Source of the DNA: an uncultured Oscillospiraceae bacterium | GTDB taxonomy: Bacteria; Bacillota; Clostridia; Oscillospirales; Oscillospiraceae | Direction of reading: 5' to 3' | Length of the DNA stretch: 25,605 nt | Assembly: GCA_910589085.1 (NCBI GenBank) | Contig: CAJUSG010000034.1 | Location: 1-25,605, forward strand | In this document: positions 7,316 to 13,876 of the stretch, piece after piece | Numbering within the stretch: the first letter of the stretch is position 1 | How the letters are laid out: every line of letters begins with the position of its first letter | The notes under the pieces: model-generated | What the model was told of the DNA's origin: nothing | The model's database searches: none | What the model saw: the letters and a program-made list of their open reading frames with translations, nothing else | Position numbers and translations under genes: made by a program

Positions 7316-7411
7316 CTACCGTCTTCCGGTGTGCCCGTCAATCCATTTGCTGACGCAAGAGCCAATAACATTGGCCAGGACGGACACGATCAGGTTTACC
7401 AAAATGTCCAA
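7316..7411 (-). CDS. Fst-like small hydrophobic toxin, copy 1 (TTG start)
   Basis: This 31-aa ORF encodes (M)DILVNLIVSVLANVIGS then CVSKWIDGHTGRR: a single hydrophobic helix, a Lys-Trp-(Ile/Phe)-Asp junction and a short polar basic tail. The shape fits Fst/TxpA-like type I toxins, which insert in the cytoplasmic membrane. The start is TTG at 7411, with GGAGGTG 8 bp upstream and no ATG nearby in frame; copy 2 has ATG at the same place. Fourteen or more residues match copy 2 without gaps (for example ILV, VSV, VIG, KW, GR). Translation is likely blocked by the antitoxin RNA that covers the start codon. Confidence 0.75.
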   Translation of the reverse strand: MDILVNLIVSVLANVIGSCVSKWIDGHTGRR

Positions 7412-7467
7412 GAGGTTCTCACCTCCTTTCCTCTTAAGCAAGGACAAGGACGGAAAACGGTATTTTT

Positions 7468-7496
7468 ATTGTACTATATTTCGACACCATTCACAA
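7468..7496 (-). promoter_or_regulatory. Promoter of toxin mRNA, copy 1
   Basis: On the minus strand, TTGTGA and TACAAT are separated by 17 bp, with an expected start near 7461 and a leader of about 50 nt. The spacer contains TGTCGAA (7486-7480), identical to the core Spo0A box. The copy 2 promoter aligns over the whole 29 bp. Confidence 0.7.
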
Positions 7497-7560
7497 GGGA
7501 AATCATCTGACAAGGCAATCCGCCAACAACAAAATCATATAGAAAATCTCTCCGTACCTC

Positions 7561-7590
7561 TTGCATACTCCAGGGCGGCTGTGGTATAAT
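7561..7590 (+). promoter_or_regulatory. Promoter of antitoxin RNA, copy 2
   Basis: TTGCAT (7561-7566), an 18-bp spacer and TATAAT (7585-7590) match copy 1 in hexamers and spacing, although the spacer sequence differs. Confidence 0.8.
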
Positions 7591-7596
7591 AGGCAC

Positions 7597-7678
7597 AGCC
7601 AATGACATTGAACGAGTATGTCCATGGGATTCACAGGCAAACCCCCCGGAGAGATAGCCGCTCTCCGGGGGGTTTCTT
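7597..7678 (+). ncRNA. Antitoxin RNA of Fst-like type I system, copy 2
   Basis: This is a predicted RNA of about 80 nt ending at the 7639-7675 hairpin. It carries GAACGAGTATGTCCATGGG (7610-7628), nearly repeated on the same strand at 7761-7779 (GAACGAGGATTTCCATGGG), which spans the toxin start codon. It also carries AGCCAATGACA (7597-7607), repeated with two changes at 7725-7735. Pairing to the convergent toxin mRNA would block the ribosome site and start codon. Confidence 0.75.
7639..7675. terminator. Shared bidirectional terminator hairpin, TA copy 2
   Basis: A perfect 15-bp stem, AAACCCCCCGGAGAG (7639-7653) with CTCTCCGGGGGGTTT (7661-7675), has a 7-nt loop. It is placed as in copy 1, between the convergent antitoxin and toxin transcripts. 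Confidence 0.85.
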
Positions 7679-7680
7679 GC

Positions 7681-7776
7681 CTACCGTCCTCTGGTGTGCC
7701 TGTCAAACCATTTGCATACGAAATAGCCAATAACGTGTGCGGCAACAGACACTAAAATCTGAACGAGGATTTCCAT
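7681..7776 (-). CDS. Fst-like small hydrophobic toxin, copy 2
   Basis: This 31-aa peptide begins MEILVQILVSVAAHVIGYFV and continues CKWFDRHTRGR. It has one hydrophobic membrane-spanning segment, then a Lys-Trp-Phe-Asp boundary and a basic tail, as expected for Fst-family toxins of type I systems. The ATG at 7776 has GGAGGTG 7 bp upstream. Gene, antitoxin RNA and shared terminator have the same layout as copy 1. The ORF lies in a 740-bp gap that has no longer gene. The identification rests on peptide shape and the RNA architecture together; no search was run. Confidence 0.8.
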   Translation of the reverse strand: MEILVQILVSVAAHVIGYFVCKWFDRHTRGR

Positions 7777-7830
7777 GGGCCTTCACCTCCTTCGCCCCTA
7801 ACAGGAAAAGGAAAGGAGGACGGCAGAGCA

Positions 7831-7859
7831 ATCATACCATATTTTGACCCTATTCGCAA
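7831..7859 (-). promoter_or_regulatory. Promoter of toxin mRNA, copy 2
   Basis: On the minus strand, TTGCGA (7859-7854), a 17-bp spacer and TATGAT (7836-7831) align with the copy 1 toxin promoter. The spacer carries GGTCAAAATATGG where copy 1 has TGTCGAAATATAG. The -35 lies only 13 bp from the miaA start codon on the other strand. Confidence 0.7.
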
Positions 7860-7871
7860 GGAGGCGAAATC

Positions 7872-8813
7872 ATGCCCCCCAGGATATTTGTCATCACCGG
7901 TCCCACCGCATCAGGGAAGACCCGCCTGGCGGTGGAGCTGGCCAAGGCCCGCAACGGCGAGGTGGTGTCCGCCGACTCCATGCAGATATACCGCCGCATG
8001 GACATCGGCACCGCCAAGCCCACCCCCGAGGAGATGGGGGGCATCCCCCACCACATGATTGACGTGGCCGACCCGGAGGAGGACTTCTCCGTCTCCCGGT
8101 ATGTGTCCATGGCGGCCGCCTGTGTGGAGGACATTCTGTCCCGGGGAAAGCTGCCCATCCTGGCGGGGGGGACGGGGCTGTATATCGACTCCCTCCTCTC
8201 GGGCCGGACCTTTGCCGCCTTTGACGAGACCAGCCCCCTCCGCGCCCTGCTGGAGGAGCGGTATACCCGGGAGGGCGGACAGGCCCTTCTGGACGAGCTG
8301 GCCCGGTCGGACCCCGAGACGGCGGCCCGGCTCCACCCTAACGACGCCAAGCGGATTGTCCGGGCGCTGGAGGTGTGGCTCACCACCGGCAAGACCATCA
8401 CCCAGCACAACCGGGAGACCATGGCCCTTCCCCCACGGTACAGCGCCCACACCCTCACCCTGGACTTCCAGCGGCGGGAGGACCTGTGGAGCCGCATCGA
8501 CCGGCGGGTGGACCAGATGATGGCCGACGGTCTGGAGGAGGAGGTGCGCGCCCTGCTCCAGAGCGGCGTTCCCCGGCGGTGCACCGCCATGCAGGCCATC
8601 GGCTATAAGGAGATGGTCCCGGTGGTCTCGGGAAGCATGGCGGCAGCCGACGCCGCCGCCCAGATTAAGCTGCGCTCCCGGCAGTACGCCAAGCGGCAGC
8701 GCACCTGGTTCCGGCGCAATTCCCAGGCCAAAAGGGTCCTGTGGGGGCCTGTCCCGAATTTTGATGAGGTCCTCCAGGCTTCGACAGCATTTCTGGAAGA
8801 AATTGGTATATGA
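7872..8813 (+). CDS. miaA: tRNA dimethylallyltransferase MiaA
   Basis: MiaA transfers a dimethylallyl group to N6 of A37 in tRNAs reading UNN codons, making the substrate that MiaB then methylthiolates. The 313-aa protein has the P-loop GPTASGKT (residues 10-17), SADSMQIYRRMDIGTAKPT with the catalytic Asp 35, HHMIDV, GGTGLYI and the C-terminal AMQAIGYKE. The ATG at 7872 follows AGGAGG by 6-7 bp. The gene sits in the usual mutS-mutL-miaA-hfq order, but it is separated from mutL by an unknown gene and two toxin-antitoxin loci. One toxin promoter abuts its ribosome site on the opposite strand. Confidence 0.97.
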   Translation: MPPRIFVITGPTASGKTRLAVELAKARNGEVVSADSMQIYRRMDIGTAKPTPEEMGGIPHHMIDVADPEEDFSVSRYVSMAAACVEDILSRGKLPILAGGTGLYIDSLLSGRTFAAFDETSPLRALLEERYTREGGQALLDELARSDPETAARLHPNDAKRIVRALEVWLTTGKTITQHNRETMALPPRYSAHTLTLDFQRREDLWSRIDRRVDQMMADGLEEEVRALLQSGVPRRCTAMQAIGYKEMVPVVSGSMAAADAAAQIKLRSRQYAKRQRTWFRRNSQAKRVLWGPVPNFDEVLQASTAFLEEIGI

Positions 8814-8878
8814 TAGTGGCACTCAGGGGCGGACAAGCTATTCAGAGCCGCCCTGAAAAGAAAAAAGGAGTGCTACAT

Positions 8879-9115
8879 ATGACAAAGACCAACAACCTCC
8901 AGGAGATTTTCCTCACCCAGGCCCGCCGGGACCGCCGGCCGGTCACCATGTTCCTGATGAACGGCTTCCAGATGCGGGGCTGCATCACCGGCTTCGACGC
9001 CTTTACCGTCATCCTCACCAGCGACGGCAAGCAGCAGATCATCTATAAACACGCCATCTCCACCATTGTTCCGGAGCGGCCCATCTCCCTGACCGAGCCC
9101 GGGGAGGAGGCGTAG
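8879..9115 (+). CDS. hfq: RNA chaperone Hfq
   Basis: This 78-aa Sm-like hexameric RNA chaperone helps sRNA-mRNA pairing. Gln 8 and the N-terminal NNLQEIFL helix, the Sm1 strand region NGFQMRGCITGFDAFTVIL (Phe 39, Asp 40) and the Sm2 motif YKHAIS (Tyr 56, Lys 57, His 58) are all present, so both the proximal U-binding face and the core are intact. There is almost no extended C-terminal tail. The ATG at 8879 is preferred over an in-frame ATG at 8810 because AAAGGAG lies about 8 bp upstream and the Hfq domain starts at once. It directly follows miaA, as in many Firmicutes. Confidence 0.95.
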   Translation: MTKTNNLQEIFLTQARRDRRPVTMFLMNGFQMRGCITGFDAFTVILTSDGKQQIIYKHAISTIVPERPISLTEPGEEA

Positions 9116-9178
9116 CCCCGGGCCATGCCAGTTCACACGGACGGGCTGTGAAGGCCCTCCACAGAAAGAGAGAACCCT

Positions 9179-10447
9179 ATGAAGCAAGGAAAACCCCTCA
9201 TTACCCTTGTCATCCTGATTCTGGCGGCCACGGTGGCCATCTACTTCGCCGCCTACATCTACAACGCCCTGGACGACCCCTACCGGACCACACAGGTCTA
9301 TGCCTATACCTCCTACGACAGCGTGACCGTGGAGGGCCTGGTTGTGCGGGAGGCCCGGGTGCTCCCCGCCCAGCCCGGCATCCTGGAGATCACCCGGGCG
9401 GAAGGGGAAAAGGTGGGGACCGGTCAGGAAATCGCCCTGGTCTACCGGGACAGTCAGGCTCAGGCCAACCAGGTCCAGATTGAGGAGATGGAGATGGAGA
9501 TTGAGCTGCTGGAGTACGCCATCGACCAGGGGGGCGACCTGGACTCCGCTGCCCGGCTGGATGAGGACATCCTCCAGGCGGTGGTGGGCCTGCGCGCCTC
9601 CTACGCCCTGGGCGACTGCACCCAGCTGCGGGATCAGGTGATGAACGTGAAAAGCAGCGTCCTCAAGCGGGGCTATACCTACGGCGAGGGGCTGACCCCC
9701 GCCGACCTGACCGCCCGCCTGCGCCAGCTCAAGGAGGAGCTGACCGTCCTCACCCGCCAGTCCGCCCGGGCCACCACCCGGGTAACCGCCCCGGAGCCCG
9801 GGGTGTTCTCCAGCCTGGTGGACGGCTATGAGAGCCTCCTCACCCCGGACACGGTGCTCCAGCTCACCCCCTCCGCGCTCCAGGAGCTGATTGACAACCC
9901 CGCCGGGGAGGAGAGCGGCGCCCTGGGTAAGCTGCTCACCTCCAACACCTGGTATTTTGCCGCCAATCTGCCCAAACAGTCGGCAGAGCGGCTGACGGAG
10001 GGGAAAACCGCCACCCTGCGCTTCTCGGGGGAACTGAACCGGGAGGTGGAGATGACGGTGGAGCAGATCGGCCCCACCGAGCAGAACAAGACCCTGGTGG
10101 TCTTCTCCTCCAGCCGCTACCTGATCCTCACCACCCTGCTGCGCTGCCAGACCGTGGAGCTGATCTTCGACCGCTGGTCCGGCCTGCGCATCCCCAAGCA
10201 GGCCCTCCACCTGGAGGAGGTGACCCGGACGGATGACAAGACTGGAGAGCCGGTATCGGTCCAGATTCTGGCGGTCTACGCCCTGGTCAACGGCCATGCC
10301 GAGCTCCGGGAGGTGGAGATCGTCCACGAAGGCGAGGACTACTATGTGGTCCGCTCGGTGGGCACCGGGCCAAAGGTCCTCCGGGCGGAGGACACTATTA
10401 TCACCGAGGCCACCGGCCTGCGGGACGGCCTGCGGCTGGAGGGATAA
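9179..10447 (+). CDS. HlyD-like membrane-anchored adaptor protein
   Basis: This 422-aa protein has one N-terminal membrane segment (about residues 7-28, PLITLVILILAATVAIYFAA), then an extracytoplasmic region. A split lipoyl-like pattern is visible: VEGLVVREARVLPAQPGILE and AEGEKVGTGQEIALVY form a first half, and RVTAPEPGVFSSLVDGYE a second half. A helical or coiled section of about 100 residues, with QVQIEEMEMEIELLEYA, lies between them. This fits a HlyD/RND-type periplasmic-adaptor fold as seen in Gram-positive efflux or envelope systems. No partner ATPase or permease is adjacent; instead the next genes are a YggS-type protein, sepF and divIVA. That suggests a cell-envelope role, but the function is unproven. 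The ribosome site is weak (AGAAAGAGAG). Confidence 0.7.
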   Translation: MKQGKPLITLVILILAATVAIYFAAYIYNALDDPYRTTQVYAYTSYDSVTVEGLVVREARVLPAQPGILEITRAEGEKVGTGQEIALVYRDSQAQANQVQIEEMEMEIELLEYAIDQGGDLDSAARLDEDILQAVVGLRASYALGDCTQLRDQVMNVKSSVLKRGYTYGEGLTPADLTARLRQLKEELTVLTRQSARATTRVTAPEPGVFSSLVDGYESLLTPDTVLQLTPSALQELIDNPAGEESGALGKLLTSNTWYFAANLPKQSAERLTEGKTATLRFSGELNREVEMTVEQIGPTEQNKTLVVFSSSRYLILTTLLRCQTVELIFDRWSGLRIPKQALHLEEVTRTDDKTGEPVSVQILAVYALVNGHAELREVEIVHEGEDYYVVRSVGTGPKVLRAEDTIITEATGLRDGLRLEG

Positions 10448-10485
10448 CGCTCCCCGCAGAGATTTAGAGAAAGAGGGAAATTAAG

Positions 10486-11196
10486 ATGGACCTGTCTCAA
10501 AATGTAAAAACCGTTGAGGAGAGGCTGGCCGCCGCCGCCCGGGCGGCGGGCCGCGACCCGGCCGAGATCACCCTGTGCGCCGCCACCAAGGTGCAGACCG
10601 ACGACACCATCCGGGCCGCCATCGCCGCCGGCATCCGGCTGTGCGGCGAGAACCGGGTCCAGGAGCTCACCGCCCACCTGGAGGCAAACGCCTACGCCGG
10701 AGCGGAGGTCCACTTCATCGGCCACCTCCAGACCAACAAGGTCAAGCAGGTGGTGGGAAAGGTGTCCCTCATCCACTCGGTGGACTCGGACCGGCTCCTG
10801 CAGGCCATTGAGGTCCAGGCGGACAGGCTGGGCCTTATCCAGGACATTCTGCTGGAGGTCAACGTGGCCCGGGAGGAGAGCAAAGGCGGCTGCCTGCCGG
10901 AGGCTCTGCCGGCCCTGGCGGAGCTGGCTGCGGGCTGTCCTCACGTCCGTCTGCGGGGACTGATGGCAATCCCGCCTGTATCAACGGTTTCCGGGGCCAA
11001 CCGAAAATATTTTGCACAGATGCGCCATTTTCTTGTTGACATAATTGGGAAAATGTCGGATAATCAAAGTGTTATAGACTGTCTGTCTATGGGCATGAGC
11101 GCCGACTACGAGGATGCCGTCGCTGAGGGCGCCACCCTTGTTCGGGTGGGCACCGCGCTCTTCGGCCCCCGCCCCCCTGTTGGGCCCCGGATTTGA
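10486..11196 (+). CDS. YggS/YlmE-type pyridoxal phosphate homeostasis protein
   Basis: This 236-aa PLP-binding TIM-barrel protein belongs to the alanine racemase N-terminal-like family, which buffers PLP rather than catalysing racemisation. The PLP lysine lies in AATK (Lys 35). CGENRVQEL, HFIGHLQTNKVK, IHSVDS, LRGLMAIPP and SMGMSADYEDAVAEGATLVRVG follow in the usual order. The gene typically precedes sepF in Firmicutes, as here. The segment encoded by about 10960-11090 is much more AT-rich than the rest and uses codons such as TTT, ATA, AAA and TCA that are rare in the neighbours. The protein remains full length, so a recent exchange is possible. Confidence 0.93.
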   Translation: MDLSQNVKTVEERLAAAARAAGRDPAEITLCAATKVQTDDTIRAAIAAGIRLCGENRVQELTAHLEANAYAGAEVHFIGHLQTNKVKQVVGKVSLIHSVDSDRLLQAIEVQADRLGLIQDILLEVNVAREESKGGCLPEALPALAELAAGCPHVRLRGLMAIPPVSTVSGANRKYFAQMRHFLVDIIGKMSDNQSVIDCLSMGMSADYEDAVAEGATLVRVGTALFGPRPPVGPRI

Positions 11197-11199
11197 AAA

Positions 11200-11213
11200 C
11201 GAATATACGTTCT
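11200..11213. promoter_or_regulatory. Possible LexA/DinR-like box upstream of sepF
   Basis: CGAATATACGTTCT matches 12 of 14 positions of the Bacillus DinR consensus CGAACRNRYGTTYC. It lies about 60 bp before sepF, directly after the preceding stop codon. No clear promoter overlaps it, so this is a weak candidate. Confidence 0.25.
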
Positions 11214-11271
11214 TTCCCCGGCGGGCAAAATGCCTTAATCACCTTTACTTCGAGAAAAGAGGATATTATTG

Positions 11272-11766
11272 ATGGGAATTTTTGATGAGTTTAAACGGCT
11301 GGCCCACCCCTACGAGGATGAGGACGAAGACGACTATGATGATTTTGATATCTCCCCCCGACCGGTAGAGCGCCGGGACCGGGACCGGGACCGCTATGAG
11401 CGCCCCAGCCGCAGCAGCGAGAGCAGCTACAGCGCCCCCGCCCCCGAGGACGACCGCCGGGGCAACAAGGTGGTCAATATTCGCGCGGCCACCCAGCTCC
11501 AGGTGGTGCTGGTTAAGCCCGAGCGGTTTGAGGACGCCTCCTCCATCGCCGACCACCTGCGGGAGAAGCGCACCGTGGTCCTGAACCTGGAATCCACCAA
11601 CGGCGAGATCGCCCGCCGCCTGCTGGACTTTTTGGCCGGCGTGTCTTACGCCAACGAGGGCAAAATCAAGAAGGTGGCCATCTCCACCTACATCATCACC
11701 CCCTACAATGTGGACATTCTGGGCGACCTGATTGACGAGCTGGAGAATAACGGACTGTATTTTTAA
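11272..11766 (+). CDS. sepF: Cell division protein SepF
   Basis: SepF is the FtsZ-ring anchor in Gram-positive bacteria. The 164-aa protein begins with the amphipathic membrane-binding helix MGIFDEFKRLAHP, followed by an acidic linker (EDEDEDDYDDFD) and a basic run of Arg-Asp pairs. The globular SepF domain (about residues 66-164) contains VVNIRAATQLQVVLVKPERF, REKRTVVLNLE, RRLLDFLAGVSYANEGKIKK and ISTYIITPYNV. The ATG at 11272 is used instead of an in-frame TTG one codon earlier. AGAGGA lies about 9 bp upstream. Its neighbours, YggS-like upstream and divIVA downstream, give the familiar Firmicute division cluster. Confidence 0.95.
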   Translation: MGIFDEFKRLAHPYEDEDEDDYDDFDISPRPVERRDRDRDRYERPSRSSESSYSAPAPEDDRRGNKVVNIRAATQLQVVLVKPERFEDASSIADHLREKRTVVLNLESTNGEIARRLLDFLAGVSYANEGKIKKVAISTYIITPYNVDILGDLIDELENNGLYF

Positions 11767-11781
11767 AGAGGAATATTGCTG

Positions 11782-12090
11782 ATGGGACTGAAATTCCCCG
11801 CCGTTTTGCTCCTTGCCGCCGCCTTGCTGGCCGGGTGCACCGCCGGGGAGGCCGCCTCCCGGTCCGACCAATCCCCACCCCAGAAGCCGCCCGCCCCTGT
11901 TGCAGAGCCAGCGGAGGACGGGGCCAGGGAGGAGATTTTCGTGAACGATCCCGCCTCCCCCTACCCCATGACGGTGGAGCGCTGGTCGGTGGACATGGAC
12001 GCGGACGGCATGGGGGAGCTGGTCACCGCCATAACCTGGGAGAACGGCCAGGCCGTGGTACTGAACCAGTGGTTTGAATGGTATTATTAA
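11782..12090 (+). CDS. Small putative lipoprotein
   Basis: This 102-aa protein has a lipoprotein signal peptide with lipobox LAGC (Cys 19) after a run of Leu and Ala. A Pro/Ala/Ser/Glu-rich spacer follows, then a short domain containing TVERWSVDMDADGMGELVTAITWENGQ. The rest is not recognised. DMDADGMGE resembles a calcium-binding DxDxDG loop, but one loop alone proves nothing. The ATG at 11782 is preferred to an in-frame TTG at 11776; AGAGGA lies about 10 bp upstream. It is tightly placed between sepF (15 bp) and divIVA (25 bp), so it is probably co-transcribed with division genes. Confidence 0.75.
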   Translation: MGLKFPAVLLLAAALLAGCTAGEAASRSDQSPPQKPPAPVAEPAEDGAREEIFVNDPASPYPMTVERWSVDMDADGMGELVTAITWENGQAVVLNQWFEWYY

Positions 12091-12115
12091 GAAGATAGAG
12101 CAGGGAGGCTTTGCG

Positions 12116-12877
12116 ATGCTCACACCTCAGGAAGTATCCGAACGCGCCTTTCAAAAGGCGTCCTTCGGCGGCTATAATATGGCCCAGGTGGATGAATTTC
12201 TGGACATCCTCACCGGGGACTACTCGGCGCTGTTCAACGAGAACGCGGTGCTGAAGAACAAGATGAAGGTGCTGGTGGACAAGGTGGAGGAGTACCGCTC
12301 CACCGAGGAGGCCATGCGCAAGGCCCTGATGGCCGCCCAGAAGATGGCGGACGATCTGGTCCGGGAGGCGGAGCAGAAGAAGGCGGAGATTCTCTCCCGG
12401 GCCGAAAGCGAGGTCCGCAACCGCAGGGCCGGCATCGACCGGGAGCTGGAGGCGGAGGCCTTCCGGCTGAAAAAGGCCCAGCAGGAGACCGCCGCCTATG
12501 TAGACAAGGTGCGCGCCCTCCACGCCAAGGAGGCGGAGTATCTGTCCCAGCTGGAGGAGCTCGTCCCCCCCGATACCACCCCCGCCCCCGATCCGGTGGA
12601 GGAAAAAGCCGCCGAGATTGATGACAATGTTCAGCGCCTTCTGGCCCAGGCCATGGAGGCCGCCGCCGCCGAAAACCTCCGGGCCAGGGCGGAGGAGGAG
12701 GACGACGACGAGCGGGACATGTCCGACACCGCAGAGTTCACCCCCGGCCTCTCTCCCGAGGAGGATGAGGAGGAGGACTACCCCGATCCGGAGGACGAAG
12801 ACGATCCTCCCGCTGGCAGCACCAGCCGCATTGATTTCGGCTCCCTGCAATTTGGCCGGGATTATGAGATAACCTGA
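12116..12877 (+). CDS. divIVA: DivIVA family cell-pole/septum protein
   Basis: DivIVA binds negatively curved membrane at division sites and poles and recruits partners. The first 35 residues carry the signature LTPQEVSERAF and FGGYNMAQVDEFLDIL. A long coiled coil follows (about residues 38-170, rich in Glu, Lys, Ala and Leu), and then an unusually acidic tail (EEEDDDERD, EEDEEEDYPDPEDEDD) ending RDYEIT. The ATG at 12116 with GGGAGG 7 bp upstream is chosen over an in-frame ATG at 12074, which would extend into the preceding lipoprotein gene. The 253-aa length is longer than Bacillus DivIVA, mainly because of the tail. A terminator follows at once. Confidence 0.93.
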   Translation: MLTPQEVSERAFQKASFGGYNMAQVDEFLDILTGDYSALFNENAVLKNKMKVLVDKVEEYRSTEEAMRKALMAAQKMADDLVREAEQKKAEILSRAESEVRNRRAGIDRELEAEAFRLKKAQQETAAYVDKVRALHAKEAEYLSQLEELVPPDTTPAPDPVEEKAAEIDDNVQRLLAQAMEAAAAENLRARAEEEDDDERDMSDTAEFTPGLSPEEDEEEDYPDPEDEDDPPAGSTSRIDFGSLQFGRDYEIT

Positions 12878-12883
12878 ATTTTA

Positions 12884-12917
12884 AAGGCGTTCGGCCCTCC
12901 GGCCGGACGCCTTTTTT
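12884..12917. terminator. Terminator between divIVA and noc
   Basis: The stem AGGCGTTCGGCC / GGCCGGACGCCT has one G-T pair and a CTCC loop, followed by TTTTTT on the + strand. It ends the division operon and may also stop noc transcripts arriving from the other side, though the minus-strand T-run is weaker. Confidence 0.85.
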
Positions 12918-12923
12918 CCCGGC

Positions 12924-13736
12924 CTAACCGGCCCGGCGGGGGATCTGAATGGTGAGAAGGATCTCGTCCTCCGTGTCCTGGCGGCGGCATTGGGCGTTCA
13001 CCCCGGCGGAGCGCATCAGGTCCAGGCTCCGGGTGACGGTATTCAGAAACAGCCGCACATCCTTAACAATGAAGGTGGGCCGCCTCCGGGCGGGGGGCAG
13101 GGCCTGCTCGGCCAGAATCGCCTCCGCCAGGGCCTCGGTCTGAGACACGGTGAGCCCCTGCTCCACCACCTGCCGGGCCGCCTCCAGCTGCCGCTCCCGC
13201 TGCTCCAGCCGCAGCAGCGCCCGGGCATGGCGCTCTGTGCCCCCTCCCTCCCGGAGAATGGTCAGGGTCTCCGGGTCCAGCTTCAGCAGCCTCAGCTTGT
13301 TGGCCACGGCGGACTGGCTCTTTCCGATGCGCCGGGCCACCTCCTCCTGGGAGACATGGTAGGTGTCGATGAGGCGGCGCAGAGCCAGCGCCTCCTCCCA
13401 AAAATCCAGGTCCCGGCGCTGGAGATTCTCCACCAGGGCCAGCAGAGAGGAGGACTGGCTGTCCGTCTGGATGGACAGGCAGGGAACCGTCTCCAGCCCG
13501 GCCATCCGGGCCGCCCGCAGGCGGCGCTCTCCGGCCACCAGCTCCCACTGCCCCTCCCGGCGGCGCACCGTCAGCGGCTGAAGCACACCCAGCTCCTGGA
13601 TGGAGCTGGCCAGCTCCTCCAACGCCGGCTGGTCAAAGGCCCGCCGGGGCTGGCTGGGGTTGGGCTGAATGGCGTCCAGGGGGAGGAACAGCACCCGCCC
13701 GCTCTCAAATAATCCCTTTTTTTGCAGCGGCCACAT
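12924..13736 (-). CDS. noc: Nucleoid occlusion protein Noc (ParB family)
   Basis: Noc is a CTP-switched, membrane-associated DNA clamp that prevents division over the chromosome. The 270-aa protein has the ParB N-domain (LDAIQPNPSQPRR; VAGERRLRAARMAG with the GERR nucleotide motif at residues 69-72; LVENLQRRDLDFWEEA). Its HTH reads SQEEVARRIGKSQSAVANKLRLLKL. Gln 141 and Lys 147 in KSQSAVANK are the Noc-type residues where chromosomal ParB usually has Arg and Thr, so Noc is favoured over ParB. The ATG at 13736 gives a short amphipathic N-terminus (MWPLQKKGLFESG) of the membrane-binding sort. AAGGTGG lies 9 bp upstream. No parA is adjacent. Confidence 0.88.
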   Translation of the reverse strand: MWPLQKKGLFESGRVLFLPLDAIQPNPSQPRRAFDQPALEELASSIQELGVLQPLTVRRREGQWELVAGERRLRAARMAGLETVPCLSIQTDSQSSSLLALVENLQRRDLDFWEEALALRRLIDTYHVSQEEVARRIGKSQSAVANKLRLLKLDPETLTILREGGGTERHARALLRLEQRERQLEAARQVVEQGLTVSQTEALAEAILAEQALPPARRRPTFIVKDVRLFLNTVTRSLDLMRSAGVNAQCRRQDTEDEILLTIQIPRRAG

Positions 13737-13876
13737 AAAGAAAACCACCTTTCTGTTGTATGAAGTGCAGGCCGGTCTCCACCCCTCCGGTGGCGGAGCT
13801 TGTCCCACAGGCCTGCCGCATCTATAGTTTACCATAATTTGGAAAATACCTGGTCGAAGCCCGTCGCCCAGGAAAA

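Larger units (their letters stand above)
7180..7569. repeat. 28-bp perfect direct repeat marking the tandem toxin-antitoxin duplication
   Basis: The same 28 bases, beginning GAAAATCTCTCCGTACC and running through the -35 TTGCAT, occur at 7180-7207 and 7542-7569, 362 bp apart. They lie just upstream of the two antitoxin promoters. This shows that the two loci arose by tandem duplication or share a conserved upstream promoter element. Confidence 0.9.

Noticed and set aside
7251..7589. A 112-codon + strand open frame across the toxin-antitoxin region
   Set aside because: It has no ribosome site or family resemblance and crosses hairpins and promoters that explain the sequence better.
7276..7675. 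CRISPR-like repeats suggested by the recurring CCGGAGAG hairpins
   Set aside because: There are only two copies, 360 bp apart, each palindromic and placed as a terminator between convergent transcripts. There is no array of spacers.
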